A stretch of 5,173 bases of DNA from Chloroflexota bacterium (GTDB taxonomy: Bacteria; Chloroflexota; Dormibacteria; Aeolococcales; Aeolococcaceae), in the NCBI GenBank assembly GCA_003491925.1, contig DNAU01000129.1, positions 1-5,173 of the forward strand, written 5' to 3'. How positions within the stretch are numbered: position 1 is the first letter of the stretch; the number at the start of each line of letters is the position of its first letter. The notes under the pieces are model-generated. The model saw only the letters and a list, made by a program, of their open reading frames with translations. It did not search any database and was not told where the DNA came from. The position numbers and the translations under genes are program-made. This document shows, in pieces, positions 1-5,127 of the stretch.

Positions 1-69
1 GTCCCCACCGCCCTGCTCCACTTCCGCGCCCTGGGGCAGAGGGTGGCGGCGTCCCCCGTCGTCCGGTAG
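1..69 (+). CDS. C-terminal end of an upstream gene (partial, unidentified)
   Basis: Frame 1 is open from the window edge to a TAG at 67-69, giving 22 residues that end in ...LGQRVAASPVVR. Every codon in this stretch ends in G or C, as in the confident genes further on; this is the main reason to read it as the tail of a real gene that begins outside the window. The fragment is too short to assign to a family. The stop lies 41 bases before the next gene's GTG, leaving a short gap in which that gene's promoter could sit. The reading could be chance, since 22 open codons are not rare at this GC content. Confidence 0.45.
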   Translation, partial: VPTALLHFRALGQRVAASPVVR

Positions 70-89
70 CGGAGGCGGCTCGCATCGGC

Positions 90-95
90 TAGAGT
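90..95 (+). promoter_or_regulatory. Possible -10 box (TAGAGT) before the propeller gene
   Basis: TAGAGT matches the TANNNT pattern of a bacterial -10 element and is one of few such hexamers in this short GC-rich gap. It lies 15 bases before the GTG at 111 and 4 bases before an ATG at 100. No recognisable -35 hexamer is found 16-18 bases upstream, so the call rests on position and pattern only. Confidence 0.3.
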
Positions 96-99
96 GCCG

Positions 100-114
100 A
101 TGCGATCGACGTGA
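100..114 (+). other. Possible four-codon leader ORF overlapping the next start
   Basis: ATG at 100 reads M-R-S-T and stops at TGA 112-114, so its stop overlaps the GTG at 111 in a GTGA arrangement. If transcription began at or next to this ATG, ribosomes could finish the mini-ORF and restart on GTG 111, which has no Shine-Dalgarno sequence of its own. An ORF this short occurs easily by chance. Confidence 0.18.
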
Positions 115-1529
115 ATTTCACCCACCGTCTCCTCGGCAGGATGACACTCCGCCGCCTCGTCAGCCTGGCCGCGGCGACGATCCTTGCCACCTCCGGACTG
201 ATCTCGGCGCTCGTGGTGGTGAGCCCTGACGGATCCCCCTCGACCTCCTGCGGGAGCGGCGGGAGCGCGGCCGCGACGCCAACCTCGGGGTCCGCCTCCA
301 CGACTGCGCCCCTGGCTCCCACCGCACTCGTCGGTCTGCGCATGCTCGACGCGACCCATGGATGGGCCACCCTGGCTGTGTGGCCCCAGGGCGCCGCCAG
401 CGCCCTAGTCCTCAACGAGGCGGTGATGGTGACCGGCGACGGCGGCGCGCACTGGCGAAGCGTCTCGCCGCCAGCCTCCGACCGATACCTGTTCGGGGCG
501 AGCCTCATCGGGACGAGCGACGCCGCTCACGCGTGGGGGGAGAGGCCCACGTCCCAACAGCTCCCGTCGAGCGTGTACCAGACCTCGGACTGTGGGGTCA
601 CCTGGACGCGACTCACGCTCCCGGTCACGCAGGGCAGCGTGACCTTCCTGGACCCTTACCGCGGCTTCCTGATGGGCGAGTACGAGCAGGCGGCGTCGGA
701 CGGCGAGGTCGAGGAATCCGTCGCCTTCTGGGAGACCTCCGACGCCGGAGCAGAGTGGAGCCCCGTCACCCGGGTGCCGCCCCTGACGGGACCGGGACCG
801 ATCGCCCTTCCCGAGGGCTGCCTGGCCCTGGGCACGGGCTGGAGCACGCTCAGCACCGGGTGGATCGTCGGCGCCTGCCTGGTGAGCAACCCCCAGCCGG
901 ATATGGGGTACGCCGCCCTTCTCGTCACCCACGACGGCGGGCGCACCTGGCAGCCCCAGACGCTTCCGATCCCACCGTCGGTCACGCTCTCCTTCCTCGA
1001 GCCGCCCACCTTCACGACGCCCGACGACGGCGAGATGGTCGGGTTGGCCACCACCTCAAGTACTCCCTGCGTCTACGCCACGAAGGACGGCGGCGCGACG
1101 TGGAGCCCGCAGTGCGGCGCGCTGCCCACCCCTGAGAACAGCGTCCCCGGTGCCGTGATCACTCCGGACGGAACGGTCGTCACCCTGCTCCAGGACGGCA
1201 CCATCGCCGAGAGCACGGACGGCGGCCGTTCCTGGCAGACCCCGGGGCCGTCTCACCCCGAGCTGGAGGTCGCGGGCTCCCACGTGGACCTCGATTTCGT
1301 GGACGCGGAGCACGGTTTCATCAGCCTGCCCTCGGGCGCGCTCTACGCGACATCGGATGGGGGACGGACGCTGCACCTCGTGTACCAGAGCCCCGCCGGA
1401 CCGCTCGACGTCTCGGCCCCACCGTCTGCCGGCCCCTCCGCGCCTCTCATTGAGCAGGCGTCGCCCGGTTCCAGCTTCTCCATCACCTTCACTCCGGCTT
1501 CTCCGCAGGGCACCGCTCTTTCGCCATGA
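111..1529 (+). CDS. Secreted or membrane-anchored BNR/Asp-box beta-propeller protein
   Basis: The 472-aa product has a basic N-terminus and one hydrophobic stretch (about residues 16-37, LVSLAAATI...LVVV), which is a signal peptide or anchor. A Ser/Thr/Ala/Gly-rich linker follows to about residue 70. The body carries seven Asp-box motifs (S/T-x-D-x-G-x-x-W) at about 108, 158, 209, 273, 324, 368 and 414, spaced 44-64 residues apart. This is the pattern of a seven-bladed propeller like the Ycf48/HCF136 and sialidase-like BNR families. The last box ends TSDGGRTL, with Leu in place of Trp. Motifs such as DATHGWA (80-86) and DAEHGF (398-403) recur as in these families. No sialidase catalytic set was recognised, so enzymatic activity is not claimed. 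Six cysteines (47, 161, 237, 256, 320, 335) suit an extracellular protein. The tail after 425 is Pro/Ser/Ala-rich. The start is uncertain: GTG 111 gives the longest form, while ATG 141 is in frame and still keeps the hydrophobic segment; neither has a clear ribosome binding site. Function is unknown; a binding or scaffold role outside the membrane is inferred. Confidence 0.88.
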   Translation: MNFTHRLLGRMTLRRLVSLAAATILATSGLISALVVVSPDGSPSTSCGSGGSAAATPTSGSASTTAPLAPTALVGLRMLDATHGWATLAVWPQGAASALVLNEAVMVTGDGGAHWRSVSPPASDRYLFGASLIGTSDAAHAWGERPTSQQLPSSVYQTSDCGVTWTRLTLPVTQGSVTFLDPYRGFLMGEYEQAASDGEVEESVAFWETSDAGAEWSPVTRVPPLTGPGPIALPEGCLALGTGWSTLSTGWIVGACLVSNPQPDMGYAALLVTHDGGRTWQPQTLPIPPSVTLSFLEPPTFTTPDDGEMVGLATTSSTPCVYATKDGGATWSPQCGALPTPENSVPGAVITPDGTVVTLLQDGTIAESTDGGRSWQTPGPSHPELEVAGSHVDLDFVDAEHGFISLPSGALYATSDGGRTLHLVYQSPAGPLDVSAPPSAGPSAPLIEQASPGSSFSITFTPASPQGTALSP

Positions 1530-1538
1530 GCGCGCGAG

Positions 1539-1570
1539 GGTGAGGTGGCCGCCTTCGCCGCTCACCACCT
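1539..1570 (+). repeat. Overlapping inverted repeats just after the propeller gene
   Basis: GGTGAG (1539-1544) can pair with CTCACC (1561-1566), and the overlapping AGGTGG (1543-1548) can pair with CCACCT (1565-1570). Both give 6-bp stems with 16-base loops. They share bases, so only one can form at a time. They start 10 bases after the stop codon. Neither is followed by a run of T, so a terminator role is only possible. Confidence 0.3.
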
Positions 1571-1593
1571 GAACGCAGGCGCGCGGTGATTCG

Positions 1594-1608
1594 GGGGTCG
1601 GCGACCCC
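1594..1608 (+). terminator. Short GC hairpin between propeller gene and tdh; possible terminator
   Basis: GGGGTCG (1594-1600) is mirrored by CGACCCC (1602-1608) around a single G. As RNA it would fold with about a 5-bp GGGGT/ACCCC stem and a 5-base loop. No T-run follows, so it is not a classic intrinsic terminator. Such tract-less hairpins are common between genes in GC-rich bacteria. It could equally be a protein-binding palindrome. Confidence 0.3.
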
Positions 1609-1626
1609 TCAGCCACCCGCCCGCGG

Positions 1627-1643
1627 GGAGGTCGGGTGCCTCC
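1627..1643 (+). repeat. Inverted repeat over the -35 region of tdh; possible operator
   Basis: GGAGG (1627-1631) and CCTCC (1639-1643) form an inverted repeat with a 7-base spacer. It ends 6 bases before the CATAAT -10 box, so it covers where a -35 element would be expected. No consensus -35 is visible there, which would suit control by a bound regulator. Five-base arms are short, so chance is a real alternative. Confidence 0.25.
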
Positions 1644-1649
1644 GACGGT

Positions 1650-1655
1650 CATAAT
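1650..1655 (+). promoter_or_regulatory. -10 box (CATAAT) of the tdh-kbl operon, leaderless type
   Basis: CATAAT matches the TATAAT consensus at five of six positions and stands out in a strongly GC-rich gap. Its last base is 1655. Transcription would be expected to start about seven bases later, near 1662, and the GTG start of tdh is at 1665. The mRNA would thus have little or no 5' leader, which agrees with the lack of a useful Shine-Dalgarno site. No good -35 hexamer is seen. Confidence 0.5.
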
Positions 1656-1664
1656 CGGACCGCC

Positions 1665-2693
1665 GTGCGCGCTGTCATCAAGGACTCCCCCCGGCCCGGC
1701 ATCGCCATCACCGACGTGGAGGAGCCGTCCGCCGGTCCTGGCGAGGTCCTGCTGAAGGTCGTCGCCGCCTCGATCTGCGGCACCGACATCCACCTCTACG
1801 ACTGGAACCCCTGGGCCCAGGCGCGGGTCCACCTGCCCCGGGTCATGGGCCACGAGATCTGCGGCGAGGTGGTGGCGCTCGGCGAGGGGGTGGACGGCCG
1901 GGTGCGGGTCGGCGACCGGGTCGCGGTCGAATCCCACCTCGTTTGCCACCGCTGCCCCGAGTGTCTCCGCGGCGACTTCCATGTCTGCGCCAACACCCGG
2001 ATCATCGGGGTCGACGCCGACGGCGGATTCGCCACCCTGGTGGCGCTCCCGTCCGGCAACGTCTGGCCGGTCGGCCCCGAGGTGGCCCCGGAGGTCGCAG
2101 CCGCGATGGAGCCCTTCGGCAACGCGGTCCACGCCTGCTCCTACGGGGAGCTGGCGGGTGTCACCGTCGCCGTCTTCGGCTGCGGTCCGATCGGCTGCGC
2201 CGCGGTGGCCGTCGCCAAGGCCAGGGGGGCGGCGCGGGTGATCGCGGTCGAGCCCAACCGCTATCGCCTGGAGCTGGCCGAGCGGATGGGCGCCGACGTC
2301 CTGGTCCAGTCCGGAGAGGGGAGCGCCGAGGCCGAGGTCCGCCGGGCCGCGGGTGGCGAGGTGGACTGCGCTCTGGAGATGAGCGGAGCGCCGGTGGCGG
2401 TGGTCGCGGCCACCCGATTGGTCCGATCCGGAGGGTGGGTCTCCCTGCTCGGGATCGGCGACGCCCCCTCGACCCTCGATCTCTCCCAGGACGTCGTGAT
2501 GCGCGGGGTCACCCTCTTCGGGGTCACCGGACGTCGCCTCTACGCCACCTGGGAGGAGACTTCCGCCCATCTCCACTCCGGCGCGATCGACGCGTCAGCT
2601 CTGATTACCCACCACTTCGCGATGGCCGACATCGGCGAGGCGATCGCGCTCATCAAGTCAGGGCGCTGTGGCAAGGTGTCGCTCAGGCCATGA
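1665..2693 (+). CDS. tdh: L-threonine 3-dehydrogenase
   Basis: This 342-aa zinc-dependent medium-chain dehydrogenase oxidises L-threonine with NAD+ to L-2-amino-3-ketobutyrate in the cytoplasm, the first step of threonine breakdown to glycine. It is close to the E. coli Tdh length and aligns by eye along its whole length. The catalytic zinc site is visible as C38 in SICGTDIH and H63-E64 in MGHE. The structural zinc lobe has C94, C97, C100 and C108. The EPFGNAVHA motif near 149-157 matches the DPFGNAVHT of E. coli Tdh and separates it from ordinary alcohol dehydrogenases. The nucleotide fold shows GxGxxG (G172, G174, G177) and E196 at the end of the next strand, which favours NAD+ over NADP+. 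LEMSGAP (237-243) is also Tdh-like. The GTG start is chosen because homology begins at once (MRAVIKDS) and a -10 box lies 9 bases upstream. The stop overlaps the kbl ATG by four bases, so the two genes are co-transcribed and probably translationally coupled. The order tdh-kbl is the reverse of E. coli kbl-tdh. Confidence 0.96.
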   Translation: MRAVIKDSPRPGIAITDVEEPSAGPGEVLLKVVAASICGTDIHLYDWNPWAQARVHLPRVMGHEICGEVVALGEGVDGRVRVGDRVAVESHLVCHRCPECLRGDFHVCANTRIIGVDADGGFATLVALPSGNVWPVGPEVAPEVAAAMEPFGNAVHACSYGELAGVTVAVFGCGPIGCAAVAVAKARGAARVIAVEPNRYRLELAERMGADVLVQSGEGSAEAEVRRAAGGEVDCALEMSGAPVAVVAATRLVRSGGWVSLLGIGDAPSTLDLSQDVVMRGVTLFGVTGRRLYATWEETSAHLHSGAIDASALITHHFAMADIGEAIALIKSGRCGKVSLRP

Positions 2694-3910
2694 CCACGAC
2701 ACCCCCGCGGTCCGACGCCGTCCAGGCCCTCGACCGGTCGCTCGCCGAGGACCTCGACCGGCTCCGCGAGGAGGGTCTCTTCCGGCCGCTCCGGGTCCTC
2801 GAGTCCCCGCAGGGGCACGACGTGGTCATCGGCGGCAGGGAGCTCATCAACCTGAGCAGCAACAATTATCTCGGCCTCAACACCCACCCCCGCCTGATCG
2901 AGGCCGCCGTCGAGGGGGCGCGGAAGTGGGGCGCCGGCACCGGCGCCGTGCGCACCATCGCGGGCACCCAGACGGTCCACGAGCAGCTCGAGACGCGGCT
3001 CGCCGCCTTCAAGCGGACCGAGGCCGCACTCTGCTTCCAGAGCGGGTACACGGTCAACGTCGGCGTCCTCAGCGCCCTGCTCGAGGAGGGTGACGTGGTG
3101 GTGAGCGACAAGCTCAACCACGCCTCGATCATCGACGGGATCCGGCTCACCAAGGCCGATCGCCTCCTCTACGAGCATTGCGACCTCGACGACGCCGAGC
3201 GCGCCCTGGCCGCGGCGCGGGCCAAGGGATACCGGCGCATCCTCCTGGTCACCGACGGCGTCTTCTCCATGGACGGCGACATCGCCCCGCTCCCCGGGCT
3301 GGTGGAGCGTGCCGAGCGGTACGGGGCGGCGGTGATGGTCGACGACGCCCACGCCACCGGGGTGCTCGGCGACCACGGCCGGGGGACCACTGACCACTTC
3401 GGGCTCCACGGCCGGGTGGCGCTCAACATCGGCACCCTCTCCAAGGCGGTCGGGGTGGTCGGCGGCTACGTGGCGGCCAGCCAGACCGTGCGCGACCACC
3501 TCATCCACAAGGCCCGGCCCTTCCTCTTCTCCTCCAGCCATCCGCCCGCGGTGGCGCTCTCCTGCATCGCCGCGCTCGACGTCCTGGAGTCCGAGCCGGA
3601 GCTGATCGAGCGGCTGTGGGCGAACACCCGGCACTTCAAGCAGGGGCTGCGCGAACTCGGCTTCGACATCGGCACCAGCGAGACCCCGATCACCCCGGTG
3701 ATGTGCGGCGAGGCCGGGACCGCGATGCGACTCTCCGACCTGCTCATGGAGCGGGGCGTCTTTGCCCAGGGGATCGGCTTCCCGACCGTGCCCCGGGGCC
3801 GGGCCAGGGTGCGGACCATCGTCACCGCCACCCACACGACCGATGAGCTGGATCAGGCGCTCACGGCCTTCGCGGACGCCGGCCGCCGGCTCGAGCTGCT
3901 CCGGGGATGA
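2690..3910 (+). CDS. kbl: Glycine C-acetyltransferase (2-amino-3-ketobutyrate CoA ligase)
   Basis: This 406-aa PLP enzyme of the alpha-oxoamine synthase family converts 2-amino-3-ketobutyrate and CoA to glycine and acetyl-CoA, finishing the pathway begun by Tdh. The frame stays open far upstream, but that part is a shadow of tdh; ATG 2690 overlaps the tdh stop (ATGA) and begins the family homology. Visible motifs are SSNNYLGL (56-63), GTGAVRTIAGT (83-93), DKLNHASIIDG (140-150) with H144 to stack on PLP, TDGVFSMDG (188-196), VDDAHATG (217-224) with D218 and H221, and TLSKAVG (249-255) with K252 as the PLP lysine. RARVRT (371-376) should hold the substrate carboxylate-binding Arg. E. coli Kbl has 398 residues, so this is full length. 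The related BioF and ALAS enzymes share these motifs, and some Kbl-like enzymes also have BioF activity. Pairing with tdh and the LNHASIIDGVRL-like segment favour Kbl. The SD is weak (AAGGTG at 2673-2678, 11 bases away), which fits translational coupling. Confidence 0.95.
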   Translation: MTTTPPRSDAVQALDRSLAEDLDRLREEGLFRPLRVLESPQGHDVVIGGRELINLSSNNYLGLNTHPRLIEAAVEGARKWGAGTGAVRTIAGTQTVHEQLETRLAAFKRTEAALCFQSGYTVNVGVLSALLEEGDVVVSDKLNHASIIDGIRLTKADRLLYEHCDLDDAERALAAARAKGYRRILLVTDGVFSMDGDIAPLPGLVERAERYGAAVMVDDAHATGVLGDHGRGTTDHFGLHGRVALNIGTLSKAVGVVGGYVAASQTVRDHLIHKARPFLFSSSHPPAVALSCIAALDVLESEPELIERLWANTRHFKQGLRELGFDIGTSETPITPVMCGEAGTAMRLSDLLMERGVFAQGIGFPTVPRGRARVRTIVTATHTTDELDQALTAFADAGRRLELLRG

Positions 3911-3926
3911 GCGCGGGGGGCCCGTT

Positions 3927-3948
3927 GGCGCCGGTGCCCACCGGCGCC
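3927..3948 (+). terminator. Perfect 10-bp inverted repeat after kbl; terminator or operator
   Basis: GGCGCCGGTG (3927-3936) is followed by CC and then its exact reverse complement CACCGGCGCC (3939-3948). As RNA it would fold as a very stable 9-bp stem with a GCCC loop, 16 bases after the kbl stop. No T-run follows (GCTTCCGGCATT), so it is not a standard intrinsic terminator, though it may end or protect the tdh-kbl transcript. It could instead be a regulator site upstream of the sigma gene. Confidence 0.5.
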
Positions 3949-3961
3949 GCTTCCGGCATTG

Positions 3962-4687
3962 GTGGAGAGGGGCCGGCGGTCCGTAACGGCCGCGCGCCGA
4001 TCGGCTTCTGCTGGATGGCACCGCCTCGAGGGAGGCGCTGACATCGCCCGTCGCACCGATGCCGAGCTCGAGGAGGAGCGCCAGCTCATCCTGGCCGCGC
4101 AGCGCGATCAGGCGGCGTTCGCGCCGCTGTACGAGCGCTACGTCGACCAGATCTTCGCCTACATCTACACCCTCACCAGGAACCGGGAGCTCGCCGAGGA
4201 CGTGACCGCCGCCACCTTCGCCAAGGGATTGGAGGAGCTGCCGCGCTTCGAGTGGCGCGGCGTCCCCTACTCGTCGTGGCTCTACCGGGTCGCCTCCAAC
4301 CTGGTCGCGCGCCAGCGGCGCCGCCCGGGGTGGATCGAGCTGAGCCCGTCGATGGCCAGCGATGACATCTCGCCTCCGGACGAGATCGAGAGGCGGGACC
4401 GCGCGGAGGAGGTCCGGGCCGCGGTGCGCGCGCTCCCCGACGACCAGCGCCAGGCGGTGGCGCTGCGCTTCGCCGCCGAGATGCACAACCGCGAGATCGC
4501 CGAGATCATGGGCCGCAGCGAGGGAGCCGTGAAGCTGCTCACCTTCCGGGCCCTGACCACCCTGCGGAAGCGGTTCGGAGCCCCGCTCCCCGACGGCGGT
4601 GCGCGCCGCGCCGCCGGGGCCGCCGGCCCGGGCCATCAGGCCGGTCCGCCCATCCTGCCGCCCGAACACGCGGAGGGCCGGGCATGA
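3962..4687 (+). CDS. ECF-type sigma-70 family RNA polymerase sigma factor
   Basis: The product (241 aa from GTG 3962) is a two-domain ECF sigma factor, which directs RNA polymerase to a specific set of promoters. Region 2 spans about residues 53-120, from FAPLYERYVDQIFAYIYTL through AEDVTAATFAKGL to SSWLYRVASNLVARQRRR. A linker (121-146) leads to region 4 (about 147-206), with ALPDDQRQAVALRF and the helix-turn-helix EIAEIMGRSEGAVKLLTFRAL. An Ala/Gly/Pro-rich tail of about 35 residues follows. The start is doubtful. TTG 3959 and GTG 3962 are the only usual in-frame starts but have no SD, and codons between 3962 and 4042 use A or T in third position much more often than the rest. A good SD (GGGAGG, 4030-4035) lies 7 bases before an in-frame ATC at 4043, which would give a 214-aa protein beginning with the conserved part. 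The 3' end overlaps the next gene by ATGA, so they form an operon. The regulon cannot be told from the sequence. Confidence 0.92.
   Translation: MERGRRSVTAARRSASAGWHRLEGGADIARRTDAELEEERQLILAAQRDQAAFAPLYERYVDQIFAYIYTLTRNRELAEDVTAATFAKGLEELPRFEWRGVPYSSWLYRVASNLVARQRRRPGWIELSPSMASDDISPPDEIERRDRAEEVRAAVRALPDDQRQAVALRFAAEMHNREIAEIMGRSEGAVKLLTFRALTTLRKRFGAPLPDGGARRAAGAAGPGHQAGPPILPPEHAEGRA
4030..4035 (+). promoter_or_regulatory. Shine-Dalgarno site (GGGAGG) pointing to an ATC start of the sigma gene
   Basis: GGGAGG lies 7 bases before ATC 4043, the codon at which codon usage turns strongly to G/C third positions and the conserved sigma sequence follows (ARRTDAELEEE). No ATG, GTG or TTG stands in frame at the proper distance. 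The site therefore either serves a rare AUC start or is a chance match inside a longer coding region. Confidence 0.4.
4672..4677 (+). promoter_or_regulatory. Strong Shine-Dalgarno site for the downstream membrane protein
   Basis: GGAGGG ends 6 bases before ATG 4684. It lies inside the last codons of the sigma gene. It fixes the start of the 125-aa protein and shows it can be translated on its own as well as by coupling through the ATGA overlap. Confidence 0.7.
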
Positions 4688-5061
4688 TCCGCGTGCCGGA
4701 GATGCCGGAGGCGGTGGACGACGTCGAGCGGCTCGATGCCGCCTTGAACCGGCAGCGGATCGGCGCCGGTCTGGATGACCTCTCGCCCGGGCTGCGCGGC
4801 CTGGTCGACTTGGCCACGGAGATCGGTGACGCCTACCGGGCGTGGAGCCTCACCCCCGCCGACCACGACCGCATCTACGCCGAGTCCCTGCTCCGGCTGG
4901 AGGCCGCATTGGTCGCCCGCCGCCATCTCTGGCGGCGGATCGACGGCCGCGGGTTCGCGGTCATCGGCGGTGCCGCCGCGGTGACCGCGGTGGCGGCCGC
5001 CATCGGGGTCCGGGTGCTGATCGGGCATCGCGGCCACGGGCTGCGGCCGGCGGCCGTCTAG
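4684..5061 (+). CDS. Single-pass membrane protein, probable non-zinc anti-sigma factor
   Basis: This 125-aa protein overlaps the ECF sigma gene by four bases and has a strong SD. Residues 11-75 form an acidic, probably helical domain (VDDVERLDAALN..., DLSPGLRGLVDLATEIGDAYRAW, TPADHDRIYAESLLRLEA). A basic patch (R79, R80, R84, R85, R89) comes next, then one hydrophobic segment at about 90-113 and a tail of about a dozen residues. By the positive-inside rule the N-domain is cytoplasmic, as expected for a membrane-bound anti-sigma factor that holds the sigma factor inactive. It has no cysteine, so it lacks the HxxxCxxC zinc motif of ZAS anti-sigma factors. The N-domain resembles, from memory, the Leu-rich start (LD.AL......L...L..LA..L) of small proteins encoded next to ECF sigma genes in Chloroflexi and Actinobacteria (DUF5667-like), but here the extracellular part is almost absent. 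Coding is well supported by codon usage; the anti-sigma role is inferred from gene order and topology. Confidence 0.8.
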   Translation: MIRVPEMPEAVDDVERLDAALNRQRIGAGLDDLSPGLRGLVDLATEIGDAYRAWSLTPADHDRIYAESLLRLEAALVARRHLWRRIDGRGFAVIGGAAAVTAVAAAIGVRVLIGHRGHGLRPAAV

Positions 5062-5097
5062 TCGAGGCAGGCAGCCAAACCCCTGCTGGGACCTGCC

Positions 5098-5127
5098 GCA
5101 CGTGGACCCCGGCCGCATGTCACGTGC
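5098..5127 (+). repeat. Inverted pair of GCACGTG sites
   Basis: GCACGTG (5098-5104) and CACGTGC (5121-5127) are inverted copies whose CACGTG cores are centred 22 bp apart, about two helical turns. With the flanks, CCGCACGTG and the reverse complement of CACGTGCCG differ at one base. This could be an operator for a dimeric regulator or a stem with a 16-base loop that ends the sigma operon. CG-rich hexamers are common here, so chance is possible. Confidence 0.3.

Noticed and set aside
249..251. Cys47 of the propeller protein as a lipoprotein attachment site
   Set aside because: The hydrophobic segment ends about ten residues earlier and the preceding residues (SPSTS) do not form a lipobox.
362..1135. 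257-residue + strand frame inside the propeller gene
   Set aside because: It is Arg/Pro-rich and lies in an alternate frame within a gene whose own frame has seven regular Asp boxes.
423..1374. Repeated GACGGCGGCGCG-like stretches as a DNA repeat or CRISPR-like array
   Set aside because: They code for the Asp boxes of the propeller, with divergent sequence and irregular spacing; no true direct-repeat array exists.
1056..2576. 506-residue open frame on the - strand opposite the end of the propeller gene and tdh
   Set aside because: It is antisense to confidently identified genes, its Gly/Asp/Arg-rich translation has no recognisable domain, and long open antisense frames are expected when third positions are almost always G/C.
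1943..2689. 249-residue upstream extension of the kbl reading frame
   Set aside because: It is Arg/Gly-rich, overlaps tdh in another frame, and Kbl homology begins only at ATG 2690 in the ATGA overlap.
2690..3910. Assignment of the PLP enzyme as BioF (biotin synthesis)
   Set aside because: The motifs are shared by the family, but the gene is in ATGA overlap with tdh and no biotin genes are nearby, so Kbl is far more likely; dual activity cannot be excluded.
4015..4041. ATG 4015 as the sigma factor start
   Set aside because: It is out of frame with the sigma gene and stops after eight codons; it would need an indel to join.
2540..4669. 709-residue open frame on the - strand opposite kbl and the sigma gene
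   Set aside because: It crosses two real genes and two gaps, is of low complexity, and shows no motif; it is an artefact of GC-rich codon use.
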